A DNA stretch of 6,340 nucleotides. Origin: Candidatus Saccharimonadota bacterium (lineage in GTDB: Bacteria; Patescibacteriota; Saccharimonadia; Saccharimonadales; Saccharimonadaceae). The position numbers and the translations under genes were made by a program. This document shows positions 1 through 6,188 of this stretch, piece by piece; position 1 is the first letter of the stretch, and each line of letters starts with the position of its first letter. The notes below the pieces were generated by a model that was not told the origin of the DNA, ran no database searches, and saw nothing but the letters and a program-made list of their open reading frames with translations. The stretch spans positions 1 through 6,340 of the forward strand of contig JAGCAL010000015.1 in NCBI GenBank assembly GCA_017652715.1, read 5' to 3'.

Positions 1-1
1 C

Positions 2-1687
2 CTTTCGCGCGTTCTACCAAAGGCGCAGTTTATGGTTGCGCCAGCGGAAGATTTTAGCGAATTAGAGTCTTCCGAAGTTGAGGTCGGTCCGGGGGAATGG
101 GAAGGTGAAGTTCCTGCCGAGGGCGATGATGCTAAGGCGGAGGATGTTTTGCCGGACGAAGAATCATTCATGCCGACGGTTGGAGACGAGTTAACCGGAG
201 AGGATATGCCGGCTAGTCGAATGGTTTCAGAAGAGGCGGCTCCAGCCGATGAGATATCGAATCGTGCTCTCGAAGAGCCGATGTTAATATCTGAAAATGA
301 AGAGCTTGCAACCTATGATTCTAAGGAGGCTTGTGAAGAGGAAAATGGCGAAGATGCGTGCGTGATTGTCGATGGGTCTGGTGTAGTTGGTGCTGAGCTT
401 TATCAAGTTTTGATTGCGCCAATTCTCGGTTTTGCGGACGCTATTGACGTTTCTATCTTTATCATGGTTCTCGGCGGGTTTCTAGCGGTTGTTGCTAGAA
501 CTAAGGCACTTGAGACCGGTATTAAGATTTTAGTTAGAAAATTACACGGTAAGGAATATCTGCTTATTCTTCTTCTGATGTTTATTTTCTCGATTCTTGG
601 TACGACTTACGGATTCCTCGAAGAAAGCGTTGGGTTCTACGTCTTAATCGCTGCGACGATGTTTGCGGCTGGTCTCGATCCATTAGTCGGTGTCGCTACA
701 ATCTTGCTCGGTGCGGGTTCTGGTGTGCTTGGTTCTACTATTAACCCGTTCGCAACTGGTGTAGCTGTATCAGCGATGAAAGACGCTGGAATTGAGTTTA
801 ACCAGGGTACGATTATCTTAATTGCTACAGTCTTATGGTTGACAACGTTAGCAATTTCTGCGTTCTTTGTCGTACGCTATGCTAAAAAGGTTCAAAAGGA
901 TAAGGGTTCAACCTTCCTCAGCCTACGCGAGCAGGCAGCGGCAGCGAAGAAATATAATGGTTTCCTAGAATCAAAAGATGAACATGATAAATTATCTGGT
1001 AGGCAGATTGCGACTTTGATTTTGTTTGCAATAACCTTCCTCGTGATGATTGTCGGTTTCATACCTTGGGGTGAGTTCGGTATCACCTTCTTCGATTCTT
1101 GGACGGGTTGGCTAACAGGCGCTTCGCTTGGAAACTGGTGGTTCTATGAAGCCGCAGTTTGGTTCTTAATAATGGCAATTATTATTGCTATTGTTAATCG
1201 CCAAGGTGAACACGGTTTTGTGGATGCGTTTGTTGATGGTGCGGATGATATGATTGGGGTAATTCTTGTAATTGCGGTAGCGCGTGGTGCGTCGGTCTTA
1301 ATGGCGCAAACATCGCTTGATAATTATATTATCTATAATGCATCTAATTTCTTGGCGACTTTGCCAGAATTAGCATTCGTACCACTAAATTACTTACTAC
1401 ATGTAGTGTTGTCGATATTGGTGCCATCGTCGTCTGGTCTTGCGACTTTGTCAACGCCAATTATTGCTCCAGTAGCAGCCAATCTTGGTTACAGTACCAA
1501 CGTAGCAGCTATGTCAATCGTTGCTGCGAACGGTTTAGTCAATCTTGTTACGCCGACATGTGGCGCAATCATGGGTGGCCTCGCACTTGCTAAAGTAGAT
1601 TATACTACTTGGTTCAAATGGGGAATCAGAGTAGTAGCTTGTATCGCGATAGTTAATATTGTGGTGCTATGTCTATTCTCGTTGTAA
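2..1687 (+). CDS. YfcC/DcuC-family permease, 5' end outside window, with acidic N-terminal stretch
   Basis: This is a polytopic inner-membrane carrier of the YfcC (C4-dicarboxylate anaerobic carrier-like, ion transporter superfamily) type. The frame is open to the window edge, so the gene probably begins upstream; ATG at 32 has a weak AAAGG 8 nt before it and is the first Met in view. Numbering from that Met, residues 1-118 are soluble and extremely acidic (about 38 Asp/Glu against 4 Lys/Arg). The membrane core follows: hydrophobic segments near 141-157, 175-190, 203-234, 260-282, 327-346, 372-389, 407-425, 446-465, 470-520 and 530-549. Family signatures are EESVGFY (197-203), GAGSGVLGSTINPFATG (227-243), PSSSGLATLSTPI (465-477) and LVNLVTPTCGAIMGG (502-516). 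Relatives normally have one membrane segment before the loop that the acidic stretch would occupy, so that segment should lie upstream of base 1. Substrate is unknown; relatives move amino acids, including arginine/ornithine exchange, or carboxylates. It ends TAA inside the base of the inverted repeat. Confidence 0.85.
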   Translation, partial: LSRVLPKAQFMVAPAEDFSELESSEVEVGPGEWEGEVPAEGDDAKAEDVLPDEESFMPTVGDELTGEDMPASRMVSEEAAPADEISNRALEEPMLISENEELATYDSKEACEEENGEDACVIVDGSGVVGAELYQVLIAPILGFADAIDVSIFIMVLGGFLAVVARTKALETGIKILVRKLHGKEYLLILLLMFIFSILGTTYGFLEESVGFYVLIAATMFAAGLDPLVGVATILLGAGSGVLGSTINPFATGVAVSAMKDAGIEFNQGTIILIATVLWLTTLAISAFFVVRYAKKVQKDKGSTFLSLREQAAAAKKYNGFLESKDEHDKLSGRQIATLILFAITFLVMIVGFIPWGEFGITFFDSWTGWLTGASLGNWWFYEAAVWFLIMAIIIAIVNRQGEHGFVDAFVDGADDMIGVILVIAVARGASVLMAQTSLDNYIIYNASNFLATLPELAFVPLNYLLHVVLSILVPSSSGLATLSTPIIAPVAANLGYSTNVAAMSIVAANGLVNLVTPTCGAIMGGLALAKVDYTTWFKWGIRVVACIAIVNIVVLCLFSL

Positions 1688-1861
1688 AAAGATTCGAATC
1701 TGCGAGATTTCGAAGCATATAAAATTTCCCATATAAAAATTACAACTAGCACGGATTCTTGAGGAAACTGAAATTTCCGAAAGAATCCGACTGCCGTTGT
1801 AATTTTTTATCTTGGTGAAATTTTATCGCTGAGAAATTCGTAGATTCGGATCTGATTACAA
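1682..1861. repeat. 180-nt long imperfect inverted repeat (giant hairpin) filling the intergenic gap
   Basis: The two halves pair almost from end to end. Pairs read by eye: 1682-1687 with 1856-1861 (6), 1690-1705 with 1838-1853 (16, two as G-T), 1707-1711 with 1833-1837 (5), 1714-1716 with 1828-1830 (3), 1719-1728 with 1817-1826 (10), 1729-1731 with 1813-1815 (3), 1735-1746 with 1796-1807 (12), 1749-1751 with 1792-1794 (3), 1753-1760 with 1781-1788 (8), 1763-1767 with 1774-1778 (5), closing a 6-nt loop CTGAAA. That is about 71 pairs. The left end includes the permease stop codon; the right end stops 26 bases before the gpmI -10 box. It could be a MITE-like element, a folded RNA, or an elaborate terminator. 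No clear target-site duplication is visible at the ends. Confidence 0.85.
1735..1808 (+). terminator. Probable Rho-independent terminator of the permease gene (inner part of the large hairpin)
   Basis: A 12-bp stem (1735-1746 with 1796-1807) encloses an 8-bp stem (1753-1760 with 1781-1788) and a 5-bp tip. The 3' side runs into six T (1803-1808). The opposite strand also ends in a T-rich tract, so it could stop transcripts from both sides. The stem is longer and more interrupted than a usual intrinsic terminator, so termination is inferred. Confidence 0.55.
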
Positions 1862-1884
1862 GCTAATTAGTTTTAGCCTTTATG

Positions 1885-1893
1885 TGGTATAAT
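1885..1893 (+). promoter_or_regulatory. Extended -10 promoter of gpmI (TGG-TATAAT)
   Basis: A perfect TATAAT at 1888-1893 is preceded by TG at 1885-1886, the extended -10 arrangement. There is no good -35 box at 15-18 nt spacing (AATTAG at 17). If the last T is -7, +1 falls on base 1900, the A of the gpmI ATG, giving a leaderless mRNA. The box also overlaps codons that would follow the upstream ATG at 1882, which argues against that start. Confidence 0.75.
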
Positions 1894-1899
1894 GTGCTT

Positions 1900-3540
1900 A
1901 TGGATAAATTGCGATATGGTGGGCCGATTGTGCTCGCAGTCTTGGATGGAGTAGGTTTAACAGCTGATGGGCCAGGAAATGCTGTTTCTAAAGCGCGAAC
2001 AGCGTTTTTAGGTATGGCGTCACGTGAATATCTACATGTTGCGCTTGATGCTTCGGGTGAAGCGGTAGGATTACTTCCTGGGCAGATGGGTAATTCTGAG
2101 GTTGGCCATAATACTATGGGTTCTGGACAGATATACAAGCAAGCGATTGCGCATGTTAATGAAGCTTTTGAAACTGGTGAGGTTTTTAACTCTGAGGCTT
2201 GGAGGGGTGTAATAGCGAGAGTCGTTGGTAACAGGGATAAACTTGACAATTCTGATAAACCGTGGTATAATGAAGGGATAGAGCAACGTACGTTGCATTT
2301 CTCGGGGATTTTTTCAGACGGAGGAGTTCATAGTCATATTGACCATCTTAAGCAGATGATTAAGCGGGCTTACGAAGATGGTGTGCGTCGGATGCGGATA
2401 CATGCGATTTTTGATGGTCGCGATGTGGCGCCTCAGGCTGAGCCGAGATACATAAATGAGATAGAGGAATTTGTTAAGGGATTTCCGGAAGCGGATATTA
2501 AGATTGCTTCGGGCGGCGGTCGGATGACTACGGTGTCTGATAGATATGAGAACGATTGGGGGATGGTAAAGCGTGGTTTTGATATGATGGTGTATGCGCA
2601 GGCTGAATATTATTTCCATTCAGCTAAGGAAGGCATCGAGGCCTTACGTCGTGATAAGCCGGATATACAAGATCAGGATTTACCGGCGTTTGTGATTGTT
2701 GATGAAAATGAGAAGCCTGTAGGTAAGATTGAAAAAGGCGATGCGTTGATTTATTTTGATTTTAGGAAAGACCGCGCGATTGAGATTGCACAGGCGTTTA
2801 CTTACTATGATTTTCCGTATTTTGACCGGGGTGATTATTCTCCGAATGATGTATATTTTGTCGGGATGACGGAGTATAATTCTGATACGCACGTGCCAGA
2901 ACATCGGTTAATTGAGCCGATAAAAATCGAGAATACGTTGCATGAGTTTTTGGGTAAGCGCGGGATATCGCAACTTGCGGTTAGTGAAACGGTTAAGTTT
3001 GGACATATTACGTATTATTTTGATGGCGATAGCTACGAGAAGGAGCCCTCGGAAGAATTTATAGAGATAGAATCTTATAAGGATTATCCGGCTAATCGGC
3101 CTTGGATGAGGGCGGCAGAAATTACTGATGTAGTGATAGATAATTTAGAGAAGTATAAGTTTGTGAGATTGAATTTTCCGAATGGCGATATTGTTGGACA
3201 TACTGCGGATATGGAGGCGACGATAATCGGGATGGAGTCGGTAGATTTGTGCTTAGCGAGAATTGCGGAGAAGGTTGATGAGCTTGGCGGGGCGATGGTG
3301 ATTGTGGCGGATCATGGTAATGCGGAAGAGTTGCTGGATGAGAATGGGGAGAAGAAAACGGCTCATACGACTAATCTTGTGCCGTGTATTATTTATGACA
3401 ATACTGAGAATAAGGCGAAGTACCGACTTAGTACTGTAGACGAGCCGGGTTTAGCGAACTTGGCTGCTACGATTGCGGTTTTGCTTGGTCGAGACGACTA
3501 TCCGGAATGTTGGCTTGAGCCATTAATAACTGTGCTATAA
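1900..3540 (+). CDS. gpmI: 2,3-bisphosphoglycerate-independent phosphoglycerate mutase (iPGM)
   Basis: A cytosolic glycolytic enzyme interconverting 3- and 2-phosphoglycerate; family members use two Mn ions and a phosphoserine. Start chosen at ATG 1900 (546 aa): the ATG at 1882 would add only MWYNVL and overlaps the -10 box. Neither has a Shine-Dalgarno. Visible motifs: LDGVG with metal Asp16; GNSEVGH with catalytic Ser66; SDGGVHSHIDHL with His144; DGRD (172-175); GGGR with Arg208 and SDR (213-215); FRKDR with Arg289 and Arg292; Lys366 in SETVKFGH; GDIVGH with Asp430 and His434; ADHGN with Asp471 and His472; TAHTT with His489. Every expected catalytic and metal residue is present, so it should be active. 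At 546 aa it exceeds the usual near-510 bacterial form; part of the extra length lies near 109-130, which carries a perfect promoter-like sequence in its DNA. Phrases such as the ASGGGRM and RYENDW segments resemble plant-type iPGM more than the Bacillus form. Confidence 0.96.
   Translation: MDKLRYGGPIVLAVLDGVGLTADGPGNAVSKARTAFLGMASREYLHVALDASGEAVGLLPGQMGNSEVGHNTMGSGQIYKQAIAHVNEAFETGEVFNSEAWRGVIARVVGNRDKLDNSDKPWYNEGIEQRTLHFSGIFSDGGVHSHIDHLKQMIKRAYEDGVRRMRIHAIFDGRDVAPQAEPRYINEIEEFVKGFPEADIKIASGGGRMTTVSDRYENDWGMVKRGFDMMVYAQAEYYFHSAKEGIEALRRDKPDIQDQDLPAFVIVDENEKPVGKIEKGDALIYFDFRKDRAIEIAQAFTYYDFPYFDRGDYSPNDVYFVGMTEYNSDTHVPEHRLIEPIKIENTLHEFLGKRGISQLAVSETVKFGHITYYFDGDSYEKEPSEEFIEIESYKDYPANRPWMRAAEITDVVIDNLEKYKFVRLNFPNGDIVGHTADMEATIIGMESVDLCLARIAEKVDELGGAMVIVADHGNAEELLDENGEKKTAHTTNLVPCIIYDNTENKAKYRLSTVDEPGLANLAATIAVLLGRDDYPECWLEPLITVL
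2243..2271 (+). promoter_or_regulatory. Perfect consensus sigma-70-type promoter sequence inside gpmI
   Basis: TTGACA at 2243-2248, a 17-nt spacer, and TATAAT at 2266-2271 with TG at 2263-2264 (extended -10). All twelve core bases match and the spacing is ideal; +1 would be near 2278. It sits in codons for gpmI residues 115-124. Sense transcripts could add to galU expression or give a short internal RNA; the next in-frame ATG is codon 153 (2356), without an evident ribosome binding site. The sequence match is certain, activity is not. Confidence 0.5.
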
Positions 3541-3541
3541 T
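3533..3541 (+). promoter_or_regulatory. Extended -10 promoter of galU overlapping the gpmI stop codon (TGC-TATAAT)
   Basis: TATAAT at 3536-3541 with TG at 3533-3534. The gpmI TAA (3538-3540) is part of the box. A partial -35, TTGAGC at 3515-3520, lies at a short 15-nt spacing. Predicted +1 is about 3548, only 3 nt before the galU ATG, so the mRNA would be nearly leaderless. Read-through from gpmI with coupling across the 10-nt gap is also possible. Confidence 0.7.
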
Positions 3542-3550
3542 CGAATTATT

Positions 3551-4384
3551 ATGATTACAAAAGCTATTATCCCGGTTGCGGGATGGGGGACTAGGCGTCT
3601 TCCTATTACTAAAATTATTGAAAAATCAATGCTGCCGGTAGGCAATCGTCCACTAGTGGATTATTCGGTGCAGGAGCTAATTGCGGCTGGCGTGAAAGAT
3701 ATCTATATGGTGATTTCTAACGTTGAGCCGTGCCAGGTGCAAGAGTTTTATAAGGATAATCTGGCGCTAAATCAGTATTTAATTGAGCGTGGTAAGGAAG
3801 ACCGTTTGAAACTGGCTAAGACTTTGCCGGATGATGTAACGATTCATTATACTGTGCAGGATCCGGCTGGGAAATATGGTACGGCGGTACCGATTGCGAT
3901 GGTCGTGGAGGAATATAAATTTGATGAGCCGGTGCTAGTTTTCATGGGCGATGATTTTATTTGGAATCCTGGTGGCGAGTCGGCGGCCGAGGCGTTAATT
4001 CGAGCGGCGGATGATGGTGAGTCGGCGATTTTGGGTGTCGAAATTGACAAGAATGACGTTGAAAAATACGGAGTTTTATCGGAGAAAGATGGTAGGTTAG
4101 TTGGAGTGGTTGAGAAACCGAAGCCAGAGGATGCGCCGTCTAATCTGATTAATGTATCAAAATACGTAATGGCTCCAGAGCTTCTAGAAAGAATAGTGAA
4201 GTACGTGAATGAACATGATTTTGGGCCACTGGATCAGGAATATATAGTAACCGATCCGGTCGATGAGTATATAAAAGACGGGGGAGTAATAAGAGTAGTG
4301 TCGACAAGTGGCGAATATTTGGATGGCGGTTCGATTGAGGGGTGGCTACATGCGAATAATGTAGTCTGCGGCGGAAATAAATAG
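3551..4384 (+). CDS. galU: GalU-like UTP-glucose-1-phosphate uridylyltransferase / sugar-phosphate nucleotidyltransferase
   Basis: A cytosolic nucleotidyltransferase joining a sugar 1-phosphate to an NTP with release of pyrophosphate; in the GalU family this makes UDP-glucose for envelope glycans and glycolipids. The 277-aa length fits bacterial GalU (about 290-300). Visible: the nucleotide-binding N-terminus IPVAGWGTRRLP (7-18) with Lys21 and EKSMLP (24-29); GKYGTAV (107-113); the metal-binding Asp in GDDF (133-136); EKYGVL (171-176); VVEKPKPEDAPSNL (186-199) with Lys189, a very GalU-like block; and DGG (258-260) for the second metal-binding Asp. Differences: Trp12 where GalU usually has Leu or Phe, and GGSIEGW where GalU usually has a Lys (CGSK/NK then GY). 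Sugar or base specificity may therefore differ. Start at ATG 3551, with no Shine-Dalgarno, 10 nt after gpmI. It ends TAG abutting the convergent gene. Confidence 0.85.
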   Translation: MITKAIIPVAGWGTRRLPITKIIEKSMLPVGNRPLVDYSVQELIAAGVKDIYMVISNVEPCQVQEFYKDNLALNQYLIERGKEDRLKLAKTLPDDVTIHYTVQDPAGKYGTAVPIAMVVEEYKFDEPVLVFMGDDFIWNPGGESAAEALIRAADDGESAILGVEIDKNDVEKYGVLSEKDGRLVGVVEKPKPEDAPSNLINVSKYVMAPELLERIVKYVNEHDFGPLDQEYIVTDPVDEYIKDGGVIRVVSTSGEYLDGGSIEGWLHANNVVCGGNK

Positions 4385-4396
4385 TTATTTCTTTTC
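4374..4396 (+). terminator. Possible weak terminator hairpin spanning the convergent stop codons
   Basis: GAAATAA (4374-4380) pairs perfectly with TTATTTC (4385-4391) around the loop ATAG (4381-4384), followed by TTTTC and more T on the + strand. The galU TAG lies in the loop and the opposing gene's stop codon (TTA on +) in the 3' arm. The stem is 7 bp and AT-rich, so it is weak; on the minus strand no T tract follows. Confidence 0.3.
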
Positions 4397-6103
4397 GTTT
4401 TCAGCTAATTCTTTGGCCATGGCTTCAAGCTTTCGAAAGTCGGTTTTATTGGCATGCGTGAGCGGCAGTTCGTCTAGGAAGACGATTTTACGAGGAATTT
4501 CATAACTTTTTAGAACGAATTTTCGTTTACCTATATAAAATGATTCAGTAGCTTCTTTAGCGATTTTACGGCGGGTTTCATTGTTGTGATCGATACCGTC
4601 GTTAAGTACCACGAAGGCACAAGAAGACCAAGCGAGCTTATGGTCTGGCATTTTGACGACGTAACAGCTTTTTACAATTTCGTTACGCGCGATAGCGGCG
4701 CGAACGATTTCATAATAAACTTTAGCGGGCAAGTTATTAATAAAGAAGGTAGCGCGACCAACGAGAGTAACGAAGCCGGTTTCGGAAACAGCGGCGAGAT
4801 CGCCGGTGTTGATAAATCTCCTTCTATGAATTTTAAGGATTTTTTCTTCGGTCAGTTCGGGGCGGTTATAATAGCGGCTCAAAAGATGTTTGCCGGAGAC
4901 GTACAAAATACCGGTTTTGCCGAAGTCTTGTTCTTCTCCGGTTTCAGGGTCAAGAACCATAACGTGGGCGCCGGGGACAACACGGCCGACTGTGTCGGGA
5001 TGGTAAGTTGAGCCGACGGCGACAGTAATGGAGCCGAGGCATTCTCCTACGCCGTAGCCGTTGCAGATTTTAACGTTAGCTCCATGAGTCTTAAAGTATT
5101 CAACTATTTCGAGGGAAGCTTGTTTTTCTAGGCGTTCGCCGCCAGAGATGCACATTTTTACTGGTGATAAATCGAAGTCTTCTGGTAGGATTTTTGGTAA
5201 TGTGTCGAAGAATAATGGGACGGCTTGGAGGACTTTAATGTCTTTACTTAGGTAATATTCGAAGTTTTTCTCATTAATATCTGGGGTTAATACGACGGAG
5301 CTGCCGCCTATAATAGGGGTCAGAACGGAGGTCCAGAGGCCATAAGGACAGTCAAATTTAACAAAAGAAAACCAGCTTGTGATTTTTTTGTCCCACATTT
5401 TTATACCAGAAGCGGCTTTAGAAAAAAGAGCGGCCGCGATGAGGGCCTTATTGGTAAAAACCATTGGTTTTGGGCCGGAGGTCGACCCCGAGGTAAAGGT
5501 GATTAGGGCTTCATTTTTACCTCCAAAGATGTTTCTCGGGACGCGTCCGCGATATTTTTCAGCGACTTTAGTGATTTGTTTCTTGCCGAGCCAGAATCCG
5601 TCTAGGGCTGAGGGGTCGAGGTTTTCAATTTGGTTTTCGTCTGGGCCGGCTTTGTCGACGGTTTTGCCATCTAGATTGATAACGTGTTTAACCGAGCTAG
5701 CGTCTTGTTTTAGAGCCTTAATACGTTTGTTGTTGTATTTATAGGTAATGACTAAACTGGATTTGAATTCATTTAGATAATAGATTAGAGTTTCACGGGG
5801 AGTTTTTTCGTCGAAAAAGCTGACGATGGCGCCGATTTTGTTGGCAGCAAGGAAAATGAGAACATTTTCATACATTGAACGACTAGTTGCTACGGCAATA
5901 ATATCGCCCTTGTTGATACCAAGGGCGAGAAATGCTTTTGCTAATATTTTGCGGTCGCTTCGTAGTTTGCGACGGGTGAAGTTGAGTTCTTTTTGGTTGA
6001 CGACTATATCGTTCCAATGCCGAAAGCTTGATAAGTTGAAGAGTGAGGAAATGCTTAGAGGTGGAACGATTGGGTCTTTCTTTTGTCCTTTAATCTTAAG
6101 CAT
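4385..6103 (-). CDS. AMP-forming (ANL superfamily) adenylating enzyme, substrate unknown
   Basis: A 572-aa single-protein adenylate-forming enzyme: it activates a carboxylate with ATP to an acyl- or aminoacyl-AMP. Motifs in order: A3 P-loop TFTSGSTSGPKPM (202-214); A4-like SFVKFDCPYG (246-255); SGGERL (320-325); A5 NGYGVGE (348-354), with Gly353 where Thr is usual; A7 NTGDL (432-436); A8 beginning GR (449-450); A10 PLTHANKTD (547-555) with the catalytic Lys553. The A8 block is eroded: the usual Asp after GR is Thr452, the usual Lys is Asn456 and the usual Gly is Pro459. The FD at 250-251 resembles the Asp that holds the substrate amino group in amino-acid-activating domains, so an amino acid is one candidate; a fatty or aryl acid is another. 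No signal peptide or carrier domain is visible. Start ATG 6103 has a good AAAGGA 6 nt upstream. It is transcribed alone, divergent from the next gene and tail to tail with galU. Confidence 0.85.
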   Translation of the reverse strand: MLKIKGQKKDPIVPPLSISSLFNLSSFRHWNDIVVNQKELNFTRRKLRSDRKILAKAFLALGINKGDIIAVATSRSMYENVLIFLAANKIGAIVSFFDEKTPRETLIYYLNEFKSSLVITYKYNNKRIKALKQDASSVKHVINLDGKTVDKAGPDENQIENLDPSALDGFWLGKKQITKVAEKYRGRVPRNIFGGKNEALITFTSGSTSGPKPMVFTNKALIAAALFSKAASGIKMWDKKITSWFSFVKFDCPYGLWTSVLTPIIGGSSVVLTPDINEKNFEYYLSKDIKVLQAVPLFFDTLPKILPEDFDLSPVKMCISGGERLEKQASLEIVEYFKTHGANVKICNGYGVGECLGSITVAVGSTYHPDTVGRVVPGAHVMVLDPETGEEQDFGKTGILYVSGKHLLSRYYNRPELTEEKILKIHRRRFINTGDLAAVSETGFVTLVGRATFFINNLPAKVYYEIVRAAIARNEIVKSCYVVKMPDHKLAWSSCAFVVLNDGIDHNNETRRKIAKEATESFYIGKRKFVLKSYEIPRKIVFLDELPLTHANKTDFRKLEAMAKELAENEKK

Positions 6104-6109
6104 AGATTA

Positions 6110-6115
6110 TCCTTT
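6110..6115 (-). promoter_or_regulatory. Ribosome binding site of the AMP-forming enzyme gene
   Basis: On the minus strand AAAGGA (6115-6110) lies 6 nt before ATG at 6103-6101. This fixes the start and contrasts with gpmI and galU, which have no such site. Confidence 0.7.
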
Positions 6116-6124
6116 GTTTTCCTA

Positions 6125-6153
6125 ATTATAACATATTTTTTGAAAAATGTGAA
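6125..6153 (-). promoter_or_regulatory. Promoter of the AMP-forming enzyme gene (minus strand)
   Basis: Read on the minus strand: TTCACA (6153-6148, 5 of 6 to consensus), 17-nt spacer, TATAAT (6130-6125) with TG at 6133-6132 (extended -10). +1 is near 6118, giving a leader of about 15 nt that just contains the ribosome binding site. It overlaps the promoter of the plus-strand gene at 6199. Confidence 0.75.
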
Positions 6154-6167
6154 GAGTTTGTTATAAT
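6140..6167 (+). promoter_or_regulatory. Promoter of the gene starting at 6199 (plus strand)
   Basis: TTGAAA at 6140-6145 (5 of 6 to consensus), 16-nt spacer, TATAAT at 6162-6167 with TG at 6159-6160 (extended -10). +1 is near 6174, giving a leader of about 25 nt. Its -35 lies inside the spacer of the opposing promoter. Confidence 0.75.
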
Positions 6168-6188
6168 GTAGGCATTAGTGTAATCATG

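Noticed and set aside
1317..1339. TTGATA and TATAAT inside the permease gene
   Set aside because: The spacer is only 11 nt and there is no TG extension, so it is not a credible promoter.
1882..1899. Upstream ATG giving a six-residue longer gpmI product (MWYNVL...)
   Set aside because: It overlaps the TGG-TATAAT promoter box, has no ribosome binding site, and the family N-terminus is well explained from ATG 1900.
2875..2880. TATAAT inside gpmI at 2875
   Set aside because: It lacks both the TG extension and a -35 match at proper spacing.
1863..2904. Minus-strand open frames within gpmI
   Set aside because: gpmI is intact with every catalytic residue, and these frames have no initiation signals or recognisable protein content.
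4867..4872. TATAAT on the plus strand inside the AMP-forming enzyme gene (possible antisense promoter)
   Set aside because: There is no TG extension and no acceptable -35 at 15-18 nt.
4586..5744. Open frames on the plus strand (4586-5011 and 5379-5744) opposite the AMP-forming enzyme
   Set aside because: They have no promoter or ribosome binding site, no family-like motifs, and lie within a gene whose minus-strand frame carries all ANL motifs.
5826..6125. Plus-strand open frame of 99 codons running through the start of the AMP-forming enzyme gene
   Set aside because: It runs antisense through the enzyme's N-terminus and ends in the divergent promoter region; the composition is that of a complement reading.
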